In this document: one piece after another, positions 28,962 through 38,915 of the stretch
How positions within the stretch are numbered: the first letter of the stretch is position 1
Layout of the letters: each line of letters starts with the position of its first letter
Assembly (NCBI GenBank): GCA_021648525.1
Contig: JAKISP010000027.1
Span: forward strand, 1-54,294
DNA from: Gammaproteobacteria bacterium
GTDB lineage: Bacteria; Pseudomonadota; Gammaproteobacteria; SZUA-140
DNA: 54,294 nucleotides
Reading direction: 5' to 3'
Notes under the pieces: generated by a model
What the model was told of the DNA's origin: nothing
Databases searched by the model: none
What the model saw: the letters and a program-made list of their open reading frames with translations, nothing else
Made by a program: the position numbers and the translations under genes

Positions 28962-29558
28962 ATGAAAAGTTCAAATACTACCGCCAAAATCATTTTAGCC
29001 TCAAGCTCACCATTCAGAAAAGCGTTGCTACAACGCCTTCAACTGGATTTTGACACCATTTCACCCAATATTGATGAAATAGCTCAAAATGGCGAATTAC
29101 CTGAAAAACTGGTTGCTCGATTATCATTAATGAAAGCCCGTGAAGTTGCAAAATCACACCCCGACGCGCTGATTATCGGCTCGGACCAGGTGGCATTACT
29201 CGATGGAAAAATAGTCGGAAAACCAGGCAACCATCGGCGGGCAACAGCTCAATTATTCGCCGCATCTGGCAAAAAAGTCACGTTTTTGACTGGGCTGAGC
29301 CTGCTAAATAGTCAAAACGCTGCTCACGAAACAGTGGTTGTGCCATTTGATGTTGAGTTTCGTCAACTCAATGCGGTGATGATTGAGGCCTATCTACAGC
29401 ATGAACAACCCTACCAGTGCGCAGGGTCATTTAAATCGGAAGGCCTGGGCATTGCACTTTTTAAACGTCTCAACGGCGATGATCCAAGCGCGTTAATAGG
29501 CCTCCCACTGATTCAATTGACACGCATGCTAGAAAAAGCGGGGATCGTGATATTATAG
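28962..29558 (+). CDS. yceF: Maf-family nucleotide pyrophosphatase (YceF type)
   Basis: A 198-residue protein with LASSSPFRKALLQRL near residue 12, IDE, SDQVALLDGKIVGKPG and the C-terminal GDDPSALIGLPL. Maf proteins hydrolyse non-standard or modified nucleoside triphosphates; the YceF subgroup prefers 7-methyl-GTP. It is divergent from yceD, with which it is neighbour in many gammaproteobacteria, which supports the YceF assignment. No clear ribosome site is seen. Confidence 0.9.
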   Translation: MKSSNTTAKIILASSSPFRKALLQRLQLDFDTISPNIDEIAQNGELPEKLVARLSLMKAREVAKSHPDALIIGSDQVALLDGKIVGKPGNHRRATAQLFAASGKKVTFLTGLSLLNSQNAAHETVVVPFDVEFRQLNAVMIEAYLQHEQPYQCAGSFKSEGLGIALFKRLNGDDPSALIGLPLIQLTRMLEKAGIVIL

Positions 29559-29600
29559 CGACCTGTATTACATTCACGGTGGAAATCTAAGTGGTTGCGA

Positions 29601-31457
29601 CTAATCCCTGCCTAGTTCTTTTAGACGTGATGCCATTGGAGGAACCTCTTCAGCATCAATATAAATATCAAACAATACGGGACCCTTTTCACTAAGCAGT
29701 GATGTGACATCTAACTCATCTAGTTCTTGTGCATTGCGAATAGAAACGCCTCTTGCACCCGCAGCCTGAGCCATCAATGCAAAATCAACTCCAGGCAGCT
29801 CAAAACCGATCTCTTCCGCACCCCCAATACGCTGCCCATGCTTAACCATACCGTATGCACTGTCATTCAAAACAACAAAGATAACAGATAGCTGTTGCTG
29901 TACTGCTACGGTGATCTCCTGACCACTCATCAAATAACTTCCATCACCTGTAATGCAGACCACCGGGGCCTCTTTTTGAGCACATGCGGCCCCCACTGAA
30001 GCACCCACCGCCCACCCCATCGAGCCTAAACCCATCGCAACCTGATAATTCGAGGCTGCATTCAGGTGAAGATAGTGTGTTGCCCAGGCCCACGAATTAC
30101 CAGCATCAACATGATAGCGAGCAACAGATGGCAGCAGCTCAGGTAGTTTACTCATTAAGTATTGTGGTTTAACAACAGCGCTTTTTTCTAGCTGATTTAC
30201 GCGCGTCAAGGCGGGGATTCTACGCTCGTAACCGATCTTTGTAACCCCCGTGTATTGAAGCACGCAACAACATTGTTGCGGTAGCATATTCTTAGTTGTT
30301 TCATTAGTGGCTATCCAGGCCAACAGGTTCTTTTTAAAGTCGTGGAAAATCTTATTTAGACTGCCATACAACTGCAGGGCTGACTCATCAGAGACAAGGC
30401 CATCTGATCCAGAATGGTTGATATAGACCATCTTTTCAACCACCACGTGGTTGCTACATAGCCCCGCCGTTTCAAATGGATTCAAGTTAGTCCCAATGAC
30501 AACGATATGATCAAGGTCTTCATCAAGTAATGCTTCTATCGCCTGTGTGTGACCTGCAAAGCCTAATACACCTCTATATAAATAATGATTCGCCTGAACA
30601 GCCCCCTTTGCTGCTGGTGTCGTAATGATTTCAGCATTCAGTAGCTCTGCACATTCCACCATCATCTGTGCGTAAGGCAGGCACTCAGGCCCCAGCAAAA
30701 ACAGTGTTTTTTTATCGCCTGTTACAAGCTCACATAGCTCATCATAAGCGTCATGTTCATATCCCTCGTACCCCTCATATCTGACTGGTACCGTGCTCGT
30801 TTTATTAACAATAACCTCATCTTCCATAACGTGGTTCCAGATTTCCATCGGGATACTTAAATGCACAGGGCCACGTGGATAGGTATATGCTGCTTTAACC
30901 GCTTTAATTAACTTGAGCTTCAGTTGACCAATATGAGTCACCACTGAATTGTAACGGGTACACGATGAGAACATCGATGTAATCGAGATAGCATCGTCGG
31001 AAGAGTCCTGAAGGTCATATTGACCAAAACTGGCCATCGAGGTCTGTGGCGTCAATACCAACATCGGTATTTGATCCATATAAGCTGATGCAACCCCTGT
31101 AATCAGATTAGTGGAACCAGGCCCTGTTGTTGCGCAGCAAACGGCCATACGCCCGGTTTCTCGTGCATAACCATCTGCCATGAAGGCTGCACCCACTTCA
31201 TGTCGAGATACAATAAGGTCAATGAATGGCGGTGTCTCATCACTTTTTTTCACTTTAATAGAAGAACAGGCATTTCGATTAAATCGGGCAACCGCATCAA
31301 ATAAAGGTTCAATTGCACCACCTGGAACCCCAAATATTTTATCAACATTAATTTGAGATAAGTAAGTCAGAATAAAGTCTGCTGCGGTTTTGTGATTTGA
31401 AACAGGTAAATCTAGTTCGTCTTTTTTTATTGCATTACTCATTTTTTTTCCAGCCAT
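29601..31457 (-). CDS. Thiamine-diphosphate enzyme of the acetolactate synthase family, solitary
   Basis: The 618-residue protein has the three-domain ThDP layout: the N-terminal part with FGVPGGAIEPLFDA and the catalytic Glu in SRHEVGAAFMADGYAR (near residue 97), the middle domain, and the C-terminal cofactor motif GDGSYLMSGQEITVAVQQQ. It resembles the acetolactate synthase large subunit, but there is no small subunit or ilvC nearby and it is longer than usual, so its substrate is unsure (oxo-acid decarboxylase or another carboligase possible). The start could be 31457 or 31442. A Fur-box-like palindrome lies about 135 bases upstream. Confidence 0.8.
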   Translation of the reverse strand: MAGKKMSNAIKKDELDLPVSNHKTAADFILTYLSQINVDKIFGVPGGAIEPLFDAVARFNRNACSSIKVKKSDETPPFIDLIVSRHEVGAAFMADGYARETGRMAVCCATTGPGSTNLITGVASAYMDQIPMLVLTPQTSMASFGQYDLQDSSDDAISITSMFSSCTRYNSVVTHIGQLKLKLIKAVKAAYTYPRGPVHLSIPMEIWNHVMEDEVIVNKTSTVPVRYEGYEGYEHDAYDELCELVTGDKKTLFLLGPECLPYAQMMVECAELLNAEIITTPAAKGAVQANHYLYRGVLGFAGHTQAIEALLDEDLDHIVVIGTNLNPFETAGLCSNHVVVEKMVYINHSGSDGLVSDESALQLYGSLNKIFHDFKKNLLAWIATNETTKNMLPQQCCCVLQYTGVTKIGYERRIPALTRVNQLEKSAVVKPQYLMSKLPELLPSVARYHVDAGNSWAWATHYLHLNAASNYQVAMGLGSMGWAVGASVGAACAQKEAPVVCITGDGSYLMSGQEITVAVQQQLSVIFVVLNDSAYGMVKHGQRIGGAEEIGFELPGVDFALMAQAAGARGVSIRNAQELDELDVTSLLSEKGPVLFDIYIDAEEVPPMASRLKELGRD

Positions 31458-31591
31458 GGTTGGTCATTACCTTGAGAGAGTTGAAAGTACTGACCTATTA
31501 CAAGCAATATTCACTCCAACAACATGTGTACTTAGAGAATATTTAACTAACAATAGCTATCTGTAAAAAACAATCATTTTATTCAAAGTGA

Positions 31592-31610
31592 AATAATGAT
31601 TATCATGACT
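31592..31610. promoter_or_regulatory. Fur-box-like palindrome upstream of the ThDP enzyme
   Basis: The minus strand contains ATGATAATCATTAT (31606-31593), identical to positions 5-18 of the 19-base Fur consensus; about 15 of 19 positions match overall. The rest of the 412-base gap (31458-31869) shows no gene. The site would suit iron-regulated expression of the enzyme at 29601-31457. Confidence 0.45.
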
Positions 31611-31869
31611 TCAGGCATGGTTGTATTCGTGTGAATGTTGATCAATTTGCTACATAAGATGACCATTACAGGCACCTGATAAATTGATTTTCACCTCCTC
31701 TCATGACATAGACAGATATAACTAACCTGAACAATGGGGTACAGAAAATTACCTGAACAGGTATTCGACTGGATATGATAATTATCCTGCAGGTAAGTGC
31801 TTATAAGGGTGGGGTTTAGAAAAGAACATCGCAATCATTAAGTTTGCTACACGGCGGTGATACAAATAG

Positions 31870-32313
31870 CTATTTGATATTGCGCTCCCTCATTCTTATC
31901 CAGACTGATAGTGCTCTAAAACAATCAGATGAAAGTGAATCATGCAGCAATGGCAGTATATAATGCCCTTCTTCCGCCTTTAATATTAAAATTATCAGCC
32001 GTGGATGAATGTAGCTTGATGTCGATAACGTCACTAATTTTACGTGGCCATCAATCGTGTGAAGCAACCAGTCACCCGTCGTTTCTCGAATTAACAATCG
32101 AACAGATTGTGCCGCACACTGTAAAATATAGCGCTTATAAAGCTGACAAAAATAAAGCCATAAAATAACGCTTAGCGGCAGTGAAATTAATACAGGAAAA
32201 ACAATAATAAGTATTACTGTCGCGCCCATAAAATTAACAACTAAATACCACTTTAGAAGTGGGGAGGATTGTGGTTCAATCCGTAAAGATGGCTCGCACC
32301 TTGTTAATGACAT
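31870..32313 (-). CDS. ygfX: YgfX-family membrane protein
   Basis: About 147 residues if started at the ATG at 32313 (MSLTRCEPSLRIEPQSS); an upstream ATG at 32331 is also possible. Two adjacent membrane segments (about residues 20-55) are followed by a soluble domain containing GDWLLHTIDG. The gene lies behind and overlapping sdhE, the conserved place of ygfX (cptA). In E. coli this protein has been described as a toxin affecting cell shape, paired with SdhE/CptB; its main role is still debated. The overlap with sdhE implies translational coupling. Confidence 0.75.
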   Translation of the reverse strand: MSLTRCEPSLRIEPQSSPLLKWYLVVNFMGATVILIIVFPVLISLPLSVILWLYFCQLYKRYILQCAAQSVRLLIRETTGDWLLHTIDGHVKLVTLSTSSYIHPRLIILILKAEEGHYILPLLHDSLSSDCFRALSVWIRMRERNIK

Positions 32314-32527
32314 CGGCGATATCCTTATCATCCGGAGGCTCGCGCCCCATTAAGTGCTCAAGTAATTGTTGATCACCTATTGCCAGCATGCGGTCAAACG
32401 TCAATTTTTCATCACTTGTGAGCCTGCCATACCCCTTTTCGAGGAACTCACGCAAAAAAAGATCTAATTCAAGCATACCGCGACGGCATTGCCACCGAAG
32501 ACGCGCTTCGCTATTCATCTCATTCAT
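32276..32527 (-). CDS. sdhE: Succinate dehydrogenase flavinylation factor
   Basis: The 83-residue protein has the RGMLELD motif (residues 16-22), and YGRLTSDEKLTFDRML. SdhE promotes covalent FAD attachment to SdhA. It follows sdhB by 12 bases in the sdh operon. Confidence 0.95.
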   Translation of the reverse strand: MNEMNSEARLRWQCRRGMLELDLFLREFLEKGYGRLTSDEKLTFDRMLAIGDQQLLEHLMGREPPDDKDIADVINKVRAIFTD

Positions 32528-32539
32528 TAAGGCCGCATA

Positions 32540-33241
32540 TCAAGTAAGCTGCTTAAGCATCATATGTTTAATTTTGCCAATCGCTCTGGTTGGATTCAAC
32601 CCTTTAGGACAAACCTGCACGCAGTTCATGATGGTATGGCAACGATAGAGCTTATAGGCATCTTCCATATCATTAAGGCGCTCATCGGTCGCCTGATCAC
32701 GACTGTCTGCAAGAAAGCGATAAGACTGGAGAAGTGCTGCGGGGCCCATAAATTTATCAGGGTTCCACCAAAATGAGGGGCATGCGGTTGAGCAGCAGGC
32801 ACACAGGACACATTCATAAAGGCCATCAAGCTCTTCACGCTGCGCGGGAGTCTGTTTGAATTCGACTTCTGGCTCAGGGTCTTTCACTATCAAATAAGGT
32901 TTCGCAGCACGATACTGTTTATAAAATTGCGCCATATCCACCACCAGATCACGAATCACAGGAAGCCCGGGCAGCGGACGAACTTCAATCGGCTGCTCAA
33001 GATCGGCAATGGCGGTTATACAGGACAGTCCATTAGTCCCGTTGATATTAAGGCCATCAGAACCACACACCCCTTCACCACAGGAGTGACGAAAGCTCAG
33101 GCTCTCATCCTGTGCCTTCACCATTTTCAACGCATCAAGTACCATTTTGTCAGCATCGAGTTCGAGCTCGTATTCCTGCATATAAGGCTTTTGATCTTTT
33201 TCCGGATTATAACGATAAACTGAGAGACGGATAGTTTCCAT
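32540..33241 (-). CDS. sdhB: Succinate dehydrogenase iron-sulfur subunit
   Basis: About 233 residues. The [2Fe-2S] ligands are in RHSCGEGVCGSDG with a later Cys (NGLSC), the [4Fe-4S] ligands in CVLCACCSTACPSFWW, and the [3Fe-4S] ligands in CHTIMNCVQVCPKGL. It passes electrons from FAD to quinone. The start at 33241 (METIRLSVYRYNPEK) is chosen because AAGGAG lies eight bases before it; the GTG nine bases upstream would overlap that site. Confidence 0.97.
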   Translation of the reverse strand: METIRLSVYRYNPEKDQKPYMQEYELELDADKMVLDALKMVKAQDESLSFRHSCGEGVCGSDGLNINGTNGLSCITAIADLEQPIEVRPLPGLPVIRDLVVDMAQFYKQYRAAKPYLIVKDPEPEVEFKQTPAQREELDGLYECVLCACCSTACPSFWWNPDKFMGPAALLQSYRFLADSRDQATDERLNDMEDAYKLYRCHTIMNCVQVCPKGLNPTRAIGKIKHMMLKQLT

Positions 33242-33256
33242 TAGTACCACTCCTTA

Positions 33257-35032
33257 TCAATATACACGTGGCTTAGGCGGGAACGCCTCAACGCTTTTCG
33301 GTTGCATCCGCACCGGTTTATATTCCAGCTTGCGCCCCTCTTTAAAGTAGAGGCTATGTTTCATCCAGCGCTCATCATCACGCTCAGGATAATCGATACG
33401 GGAATGTGCACCACGACTCTCTTTACGTGCTAGTGCTGAGGTCGCGGCAGCGAGCGCAATATCAACCAGGTTCTCGAGCTCAAAGGCTTCGATACGTGCG
33501 GTATTAAACACACGGCTGTGATCTTTGAGCGTCACATGTTTCATCCGCTCCTGAATTGCTAACAGTTTTTCAACTCCCTCTGCCATCAGCTCTTCAGAAC
33601 GGAATACACCGTTATAGTCTTCCATCGTCTTCTGTAGATCAGTGCGTAGCGAGTCAACATTTTCACCATCCCCTTTGCGCTCCCAGCGCGCCATGTGATC
33701 CAGTGCGGTTGTTACACTATCTTCATCCATCGGGCGGTGAAAACGATTTTCAACGAGGTATTCGATGATGTGATTACCCGCCGCACGCCCAAAGACAATG
33801 ATATCGAGCAGTGAGTTTCCACCCAGACGATTAGCACCATGCACCGAAACACAGGCACACTCCCCCGCCGCATAAAGCCCGGGAATGGCATCTTCACCGG
33901 TACGCTCAGGCACCACGACCTGACCATGAATATTAGTTGGAATACCGCCCATGGTGTAATGCGCAGTAGGATAAATGGGCACTGGTTCTTTTGCCGCATC
34001 GATATGCATAAAAGTTTTCACCATCTCATAGATGCCCGGCAGGCGTTTACGCAGCGTCTCTTCCCCGAGGTGATCGAGCTTTAACATCACATGATCTTTG
34101 TTGGGGCCACAACCGCGCCCCTCTTTTATCTCGGTGTAAATAGAACGGCTCACCACATCGCGGCTCGCAAGGTCTTTGGCATGCGGCGCATAGCGCTCCA
34201 TAAAACGTTCACCATCACCATTGAGCAGATATCCTCCCTCACCGCGCGCACCTTCAGTAATCAACATTCCTTTACCGGCAACACCGGTAGGATGAAACTG
34301 AATAAATTCCATATCCTGCAACGGGATACCAGCACGTAGCGCCATGCCCATGCCATCTCCGGTATTGATATGTGCGTTAGTATTAGTGCGATACATCTGC
34401 CCTGCTCCACCGGTCGCAATCAAGGTGGTCTTTGCTTCAATAATGAGTGGTTCGCCCGTTTCAATGCACATCACCAGCGCACCTAAAATATACCCCTCTT
34501 TATCTTTTAGCAGATCGATTGCAAAGTACTCATCAAAAAAATGAGTTTTGGCTTTGATATTTTGTTGATACAGCGAATGCAAAATGGCATGGCCGGTTCT
34601 ATCTGCCGCCGCACAGGTACGCGCTGCCTGGTCACCGCCAAAGTTCTGGCTCTGCCCACCAAAGGGACGCTGATAAATTTTGCCATTATCGAGGCGAGAA
34701 AAAGGCACCCCATAATGTTCCAGCTCAACAACTAGCCGTGAGGCGGTGCGACACATATATTCAATCGCATCCTGGTCGCCCAGATAATCACTCCCCTTTA
34801 CCGTGTCGTACATATGCCAGTGCCAGTTATCGGGCAATACATTAGCGAGTGCCGCGTTGATACCACCCTGCGCTGCAACCGTATGCGAGCGAGTTGGAAA
34901 AACTTTGGAGACCACTGCAACCGATGCATCTGCCTGTGACATCTGCATTGCAGCGCGTAATCCGCCACCACCCGCGCCGATCACTAGCGTATCAAAACGT
35001 CGGCGTTCAATATTTTGCCTGGTATCACTCAT
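33257..35032 (-). CDS. sdhA: Succinate dehydrogenase flavoprotein subunit
   Basis: A 591-residue protein with the dinucleotide fold [18 protein letters not shown]-linking His in [15 protein letters not shown], the substrate motif [20 protein letters not shown], and [13 protein letters not shown]. It oxidises succinate to fumarate in complex II. It overlaps the sdhD stop by four bases. Confidence 0.98.
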   Translation of the reverse strand: MSDTRQNIERRRFDTLVIGAGGGGLRAAMQMSQADASVAVVSKVFPTRSHTVAAQGGINAALANVLPDNWHWHMYDTVKGSDYLGDQDAIEYMCRTASRLVVELEHYGVPFSRLDNGKIYQRPFGGQSQNFGGDQAARTCAAADRTGHAILHSLYQQNIKAKTHFFDEYFAIDLLKDKEGYILGALVMCIETGEPLIIEAKTTLIATGGAGQMYRTNTNAHINTGDGMGMALRAGIPLQDMEFIQFHPTGVAGKGMLITEGARGEGGYLLNGDGERFMERYAPHAKDLASRDVVSRSIYTEIKEGRGCGPNKDHVMLKLDHLGEETLRKRLPGIYEMVKTFMHIDAAKEPVPIYPTAHYTMGGIPTNIHGQVVVPERTGEDAIPGLYAAGECACVSVHGANRLGGNSLLDIIVFGRAAGNHIIEYLVENRFHRPMDEDSVTTALDHMARWERKGDGENVDSLRTDLQKTMEDYNGVFRSEELMAEGVEKLLAIQERMKHVTLKDHSRVFNTARIEAFELENLVDIALAAATSALARKESRGAHSRIDYPERDDERWMKHSLYFKEGRKLEYKPVRMQPKSVEAFPPKPRVY

Positions 35033-35367
35033 ACATTCACCGTCAATAAAATCTTCATAACCCAGATAGCGGTACCTAACAGGGCAAAACCAACACCCGT
35101 CAATAACGTTAGGCGTATGCTATCGATATGGATGTAATCCATTATCACATCTCGCATGCCAACCCAGGCATGCGTCAATAGCGAGAGAAAAAAGAGCGTA
35201 GTGGTGATGCCGATAAAACTATTAGCCATCATGGTGCGCCATTCCAGATATGAGGTGGGCGTGCATATTGCGAAATAGCCTCCAAAACAGACCACAAATA
35301 GCAACATATAAACAGCGCTGAGTCGTTGAATCAACCAGATGCGTAAACCAATGGATTTGCGACTCAT
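35029..35367 (-). CDS. sdhD: Succinate dehydrogenase membrane anchor subunit
   Basis: About 112 residues from [20 protein letters not shown], with three membrane segments and [17 protein letters not shown], the expected quinone/haem region. The start at 35367 overlaps the sdhC stop (ATGA) and matches the family N-terminus; the longer frame begun at 35424 would lie inside sdhC. Confidence 0.92.
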   Translation of the reverse strand: MSRKSIGLRIWLIQRLSAVYMLLFVVCFGGYFAICTPTSYLEWRTMMANSFIGITTTLFFLSLLTHAWVGMRDVIMDYIHIDSIRLTLLTGVGFALLGTAIWVMKILLTVNV

Positions 35368-35741
35368 AACATCATCACCATACCAATCACCGTGGTGATA
35401 ATACCTGCGCCCAGCACACACCATGCACTTTTACGCCCATTGACAACATCAACACCGATATCAAGATCCAGCATAAAATAGCGGATACCGGCAAAAAAAT
35501 GGTGGGCAAATCCCCACAGGGCAATCAGGACTATTAAACGAAACAACCCACTATCAAACAGTGAGGTAACCGTTTCGTACCCCTGTGGGCTACTGAGCGA
35601 AAGCCCTAATAGATAGATGACTATTGGGATAGAGAGGAACATCAGTATCCCCGTGATGCGGTGCGCTACTGAGAGCACAGCCATCACAGGCATATCGATA
35701 CGAGTTAGATCCAGAAAGACTGGACGTTTTTTGTTTTCCAT
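35364..35741 (-). CDS. sdhC: Succinate dehydrogenase cytochrome b556 subunit
   Basis: About 125 residues beginning MENKKRPVFLDLTRIDMPVM, with three membrane segments, the quinone-site motif SVAHRITGILMF and the haem-ligand region GFAHHFFAGIRYFMLD. It is the first gene of sdhCDAB-sdhE-ygfX, divergent from ygfZ with about 150 bases between them for both promoters. Confidence 0.95.
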   Translation of the reverse strand: MENKKRPVFLDLTRIDMPVMAVLSVAHRITGILMFLSIPIVIYLLGLSLSSPQGYETVTSLFDSGLFRLIVLIALWGFAHHFFAGIRYFMLDLDIGVDVVNGRKSAWCVLGAGIITTVIGMVMML

Positions 35742-35895
35742 AACCACTCATTATGAATAATCGATGCTTCGTCCTAGTGTAACGTATTGTAATGATTCGT
35801 CCAGAGTATTATCACCAGCGATTATTTCAGCTATGATCTCCCCTCGTCAACCGCACGTTGAGACCCATTAATTTTAAGCAGGAAATAGAGCATCA

Positions 35896-36957
35896 ATGAA
35901 CAAACAGTGGAAACAATACCTACAGAACAATGGGGCTATCCTGACACACGACGGCAGCAGCGTTGAGCACTTTGGCCAACCTGAGAAAGAACAGGGTGCC
36001 ATCGACAACGGTAATATTGTCACTCCAATTACCGGAATGACCTTTATTCAGGTCAGCGGCATTGATGCAAAAGATTTTTTACAAGGACAGTTCACCAACG
36101 ACATCGCGCTGATCAATTCACAAAGCAGCCAGCTTAGCGGCTACTGCAACCCAAAGGGACGTCTGCTGGCCCTTTTCCGTATTACACAACACGGTGACGG
36201 TTATCGCCTGCACCTGCCTGCCTGCCTGCTTGAAAAAACCCTGCCACGACTCAAAATGTTTGTCATGAGGGCAAAGGTAACCCTTGAACCAGCTGCGGCT
36301 GAAACGGTTCGTATCGGCATTAGCGGAAAAAGCGCCGCCGAAAAACTCAGCGCGCATGTCAGTTCCCTGCCAGATGAAATCAATGGCGTGACGGATGAAA
36401 ATGGCATTACCATTATCAAACATCCAGGCATTAATCCACGTTTTGAACTCATTGGTGATCGTGAGCAAATCCAGCCGCTGTGGCAACTGCTGTCACAGGA
36501 TTTCTCACCTGGCGGCAGCAGCACATGGCAGCTACTCAATATCAATGCAGCCCAACCAGATGTGGTAACAGAAACAGTTGAGATGTTTATCCCTCAGATG
36601 CTTAACCTGCATGTCATTGACGGTGTCAGCTTCAAAAAAGGATGTTACCCAGGACAGGAAGTGGTCGCTCGCCTCCATTATCGTGGCCAGTTAAAACGTC
36701 ATATGCAGATTGCACAGTTTAATTCAGATCAATTACCACTGCCTGGCATGCCACTTTATCCACTCGAAGGTGGAGAGGAAGCCCAGTCTGTCGGCAATAT
36801 AGTGCAGGTAGCACTCGTTTCAAATCATGAATACCGTGCACTTTGTGTTATCTCGAATAAATTTGCTATCAGTAATAACGTCTGTTTAGACCGAAACGCA
36901 AAAGCGGCATTAAAATTATATGATTTGCCGTACGATTTTCCTGCTAATACCGAATAA
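35896..36957 (+). CDS. ygfZ: Folate-binding protein YgfZ (Fe-S cluster maintenance, tRNA modification)
   Basis: A 353-residue, GcvT-like protein with the signature KKGCYPGQEVVARLHYRG near residue 250 and the N-terminal FIQVSGIDAKDFLQGQFTND. YgfZ helps a folate-dependent Fe-S step and affects MiaB activity in E. coli. AGGAAATAG precedes the start. Divergence from the sdh operon, an Fe-S enzyme operon, is a common gammaproteobacterial neighbourhood. Confidence 0.93.
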   Translation: MNKQWKQYLQNNGAILTHDGSSVEHFGQPEKEQGAIDNGNIVTPITGMTFIQVSGIDAKDFLQGQFTNDIALINSQSSQLSGYCNPKGRLLALFRITQHGDGYRLHLPACLLEKTLPRLKMFVMRAKVTLEPAAAETVRIGISGKSAAEKLSAHVSSLPDEINGVTDENGITIIKHPGINPRFELIGDREQIQPLWQLLSQDFSPGGSSTWQLLNINAAQPDVVTETVEMFIPQMLNLHVIDGVSFKKGCYPGQEVVARLHYRGQLKRHMQIAQFNSDQLPLPGMPLYPLEGGEEAQSVGNIVQVALVSNHEYRALCVISNKFAISNNVCLDRNAKAALKLYDLPYDFPANTE

Positions 36958-37114
36958 CGGTGGGGTTTGTACCATTCGGTTTCGATGAGCAATTAATAGC
37001 CCTTGTTACCCTCATCAAAAAGGATCAAGTTAATCATAAACTGGGCGATACCTAAAAGAATCATAGAGATAACCCATAATTACAGGGTTCATTTGCTGTA
37101 AAAACAAGGCATTT

Positions 37115-37963
37115 ATGGCTAACCCGCTCATCGAAAAATTCTGTAAAGACCTTATCGCTGATATCAAGGCTAATAAGATCACATTACCTGCACTTCCTGA
37201 AGTAGCGCTTAAGGCGCGCAAATTGCTAAATGAACAGAGCACGACTTCCAATCAGATCTCAAAGGTCATTAGTGCCGATGTGGTCATTACCTCACGCCTG
37301 TTACGTGTGGTCAACAGCCCGCTCTACCGTACCCAGGGCCAGGTTGAAGATATCAAAATGGCTATTACACGCCTTGGAAATGCCAATGTGCGCAGCCTTG
37401 TAACCAGCCTTGCGATGGAACAACTTTATCAGGTTGGGCTCTCTGAGGAGGTCAAAAAGAAACTTAAAGAAAACTGGAAACATAGCCTTCACGTGGCCGC
37501 TCTTAGCTTCGTGATTGCACGCGACTACACTGAACTTAGCCCCGATGAAGCAATGCTCAGTGGCCTGGTTCACGATATCGGCGCACTCCCAATACTTGAA
37601 TATACAGAACTGCTTCCGGATATTTTGTCAAACGAAACGGCACTTGATCGGCTTGTCTTCCTGCTTCATACCAAAATTGGTCATCTGATTTTAAAAAAAT
37701 GGAATTTCCCTGACGAGATAGTCACCGTCGCTCGTGAACACGAAAACTTTGAACGTGATTCAGGTATCAACCCCGATTACACCGATATTGTATTAGTAGC
37801 TAATCTTTTGAGCCATGTCGGTACAAGCCACCCGCATACTAAACTGGACTGGAACTCAATACCGGCCTTTAACTGCCTCGCCATGACACCAGAAGAGAGC
37901 ATTGCGGCCATTAAAGATGCGCACGAAGAGATTATTGAGATTCAAAGTATTTTTTCACAATAG
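37115..37963 (+). CDS. HDOD-domain protein, first of three tandem paralogues
   Basis: A 282-residue protein made of one HDOD domain: LPALPEVALKARKL, VISADVVITSRLLRVVNSPL, AITRLGNANVRSL, then the HD pair in LVHDIGALPI near residue 150, and the C-terminal EHENFER. HDOD proteins are signalling relatives of HD phosphohydrolases and usually lack catalysis. AAGG precedes the ATG. About 45-50 percent of residues look shared with the next two genes. Confidence 0.9.
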   Translation: MANPLIEKFCKDLIADIKANKITLPALPEVALKARKLLNEQSTTSNQISKVISADVVITSRLLRVVNSPLYRTQGQVEDIKMAITRLGNANVRSLVTSLAMEQLYQVGLSEEVKKKLKENWKHSLHVAALSFVIARDYTELSPDEAMLSGLVHDIGALPILEYTELLPDILSNETALDRLVFLLHTKIGHLILKKWNFPDEIVTVAREHENFERDSGINPDYTDIVLVANLLSHVGTSHPHTKLDWNSIPAFNCLAMTPEESIAAIKDAHEEIIEIQSIFSQ

Positions 37964-38043
37964 TAGTCCACTAACAGAGCGCTAAATACGCTAGTAGCTA
38001 GCGTTGAAAGCACAACCATTAACGGAATAATGCAATAACACTA

Positions 38044-38895
38044 ATGTCCAGGGATTTAATAAAAAGATTTGTGCATGAACTGCTTCATGATATCAAAGTA
38101 AACCGAATCACATTGCCAACTTTGCCAGAGGTCGCCAATAAAATAAGAACCATGGTTGATAACCCCAACGCCTCGGCTAATGACCTTTATGATACGCTTA
38201 AGCTAGATGTCGCACTGTCAGCTCGCCTGTTAAAACTAGCCAATAGCCCATTATTCAGAGTCAGGAAAAGCATTGAAGACCTCAATACTGCAATCACCCG
38301 CTTAGGCAACCGCAATATTAAAAATCTCGTTACCAACCTGGTGCTCGAGCAGATGTTTCAATCAGAATGCTACTCGCCTGAAGTACAGAATAAATTAAAG
38401 GCTCAGTGGAAATATAATTTGCGCATAGCGGCGATCAGTTATTTTTTAGCAAAAAATTACACCTCACTTAATGCCGATGAAGCGATGATGGCTGGATTGA
38501 TACATGATATTGGTACACTTCCAATCATTGAATATGCGGAGTCAATCCCAGAGCTTTCGTCAAACCCTGCGGCACTGGAGATGTTAGTCAATAAATTACA
38601 CACCAATATTGGCCGCTTAATCCTGAAAAAATGGCGTTTTCCAGAGTCACTGATCACTGTCGCAAGCGAGCATGAAGATCTTTTTCGCAATCCAGGGGTT
38701 AACCTGGATTACACAGACATCATCATTATTGCCAATTTTTTAGCACAGATCGGCACAGATCACCCATCAACGAAACTAGACTGGAATACAATCCCAGCGT
38801 TTAATCGAATTTCAATTTCACCTGAAAATTGCATCAGTGCCATTAAAAATGCGCAGGATGAATTAATGCAAATTCAACAAACCTTCTCTCGATAG
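38044..38895 (+). CDS. HDOD-domain protein, second paralogue
   Basis: A 283-residue paralogue with ITLPTLPEVANKIRTM, LDVALSARLLKLANSPLF, AITRLGNRNIKNL, and the HD pair in GLIHDIGTLPI. It follows the first copy after 80 bases. No additional sensory or output domain is present, so partners must be sought elsewhere. Confidence 0.9.
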   Translation: MSRDLIKRFVHELLHDIKVNRITLPTLPEVANKIRTMVDNPNASANDLYDTLKLDVALSARLLKLANSPLFRVRKSIEDLNTAITRLGNRNIKNLVTNLVLEQMFQSECYSPEVQNKLKAQWKYNLRIAAISYFLAKNYTSLNADEAMMAGLIHDIGTLPIIEYAESIPELSSNPAALEMLVNKLHTNIGRLILKKWRFPESLITVASEHEDLFRNPGVNLDYTDIIIIANFLAQIGTDHPSTKLDWNTIPAFNRISISPENCISAIKNAQDELMQIQQTFSR

Positions 38896-38915
38896 TCGCC
38901 TTAGGAACCAGGTCA

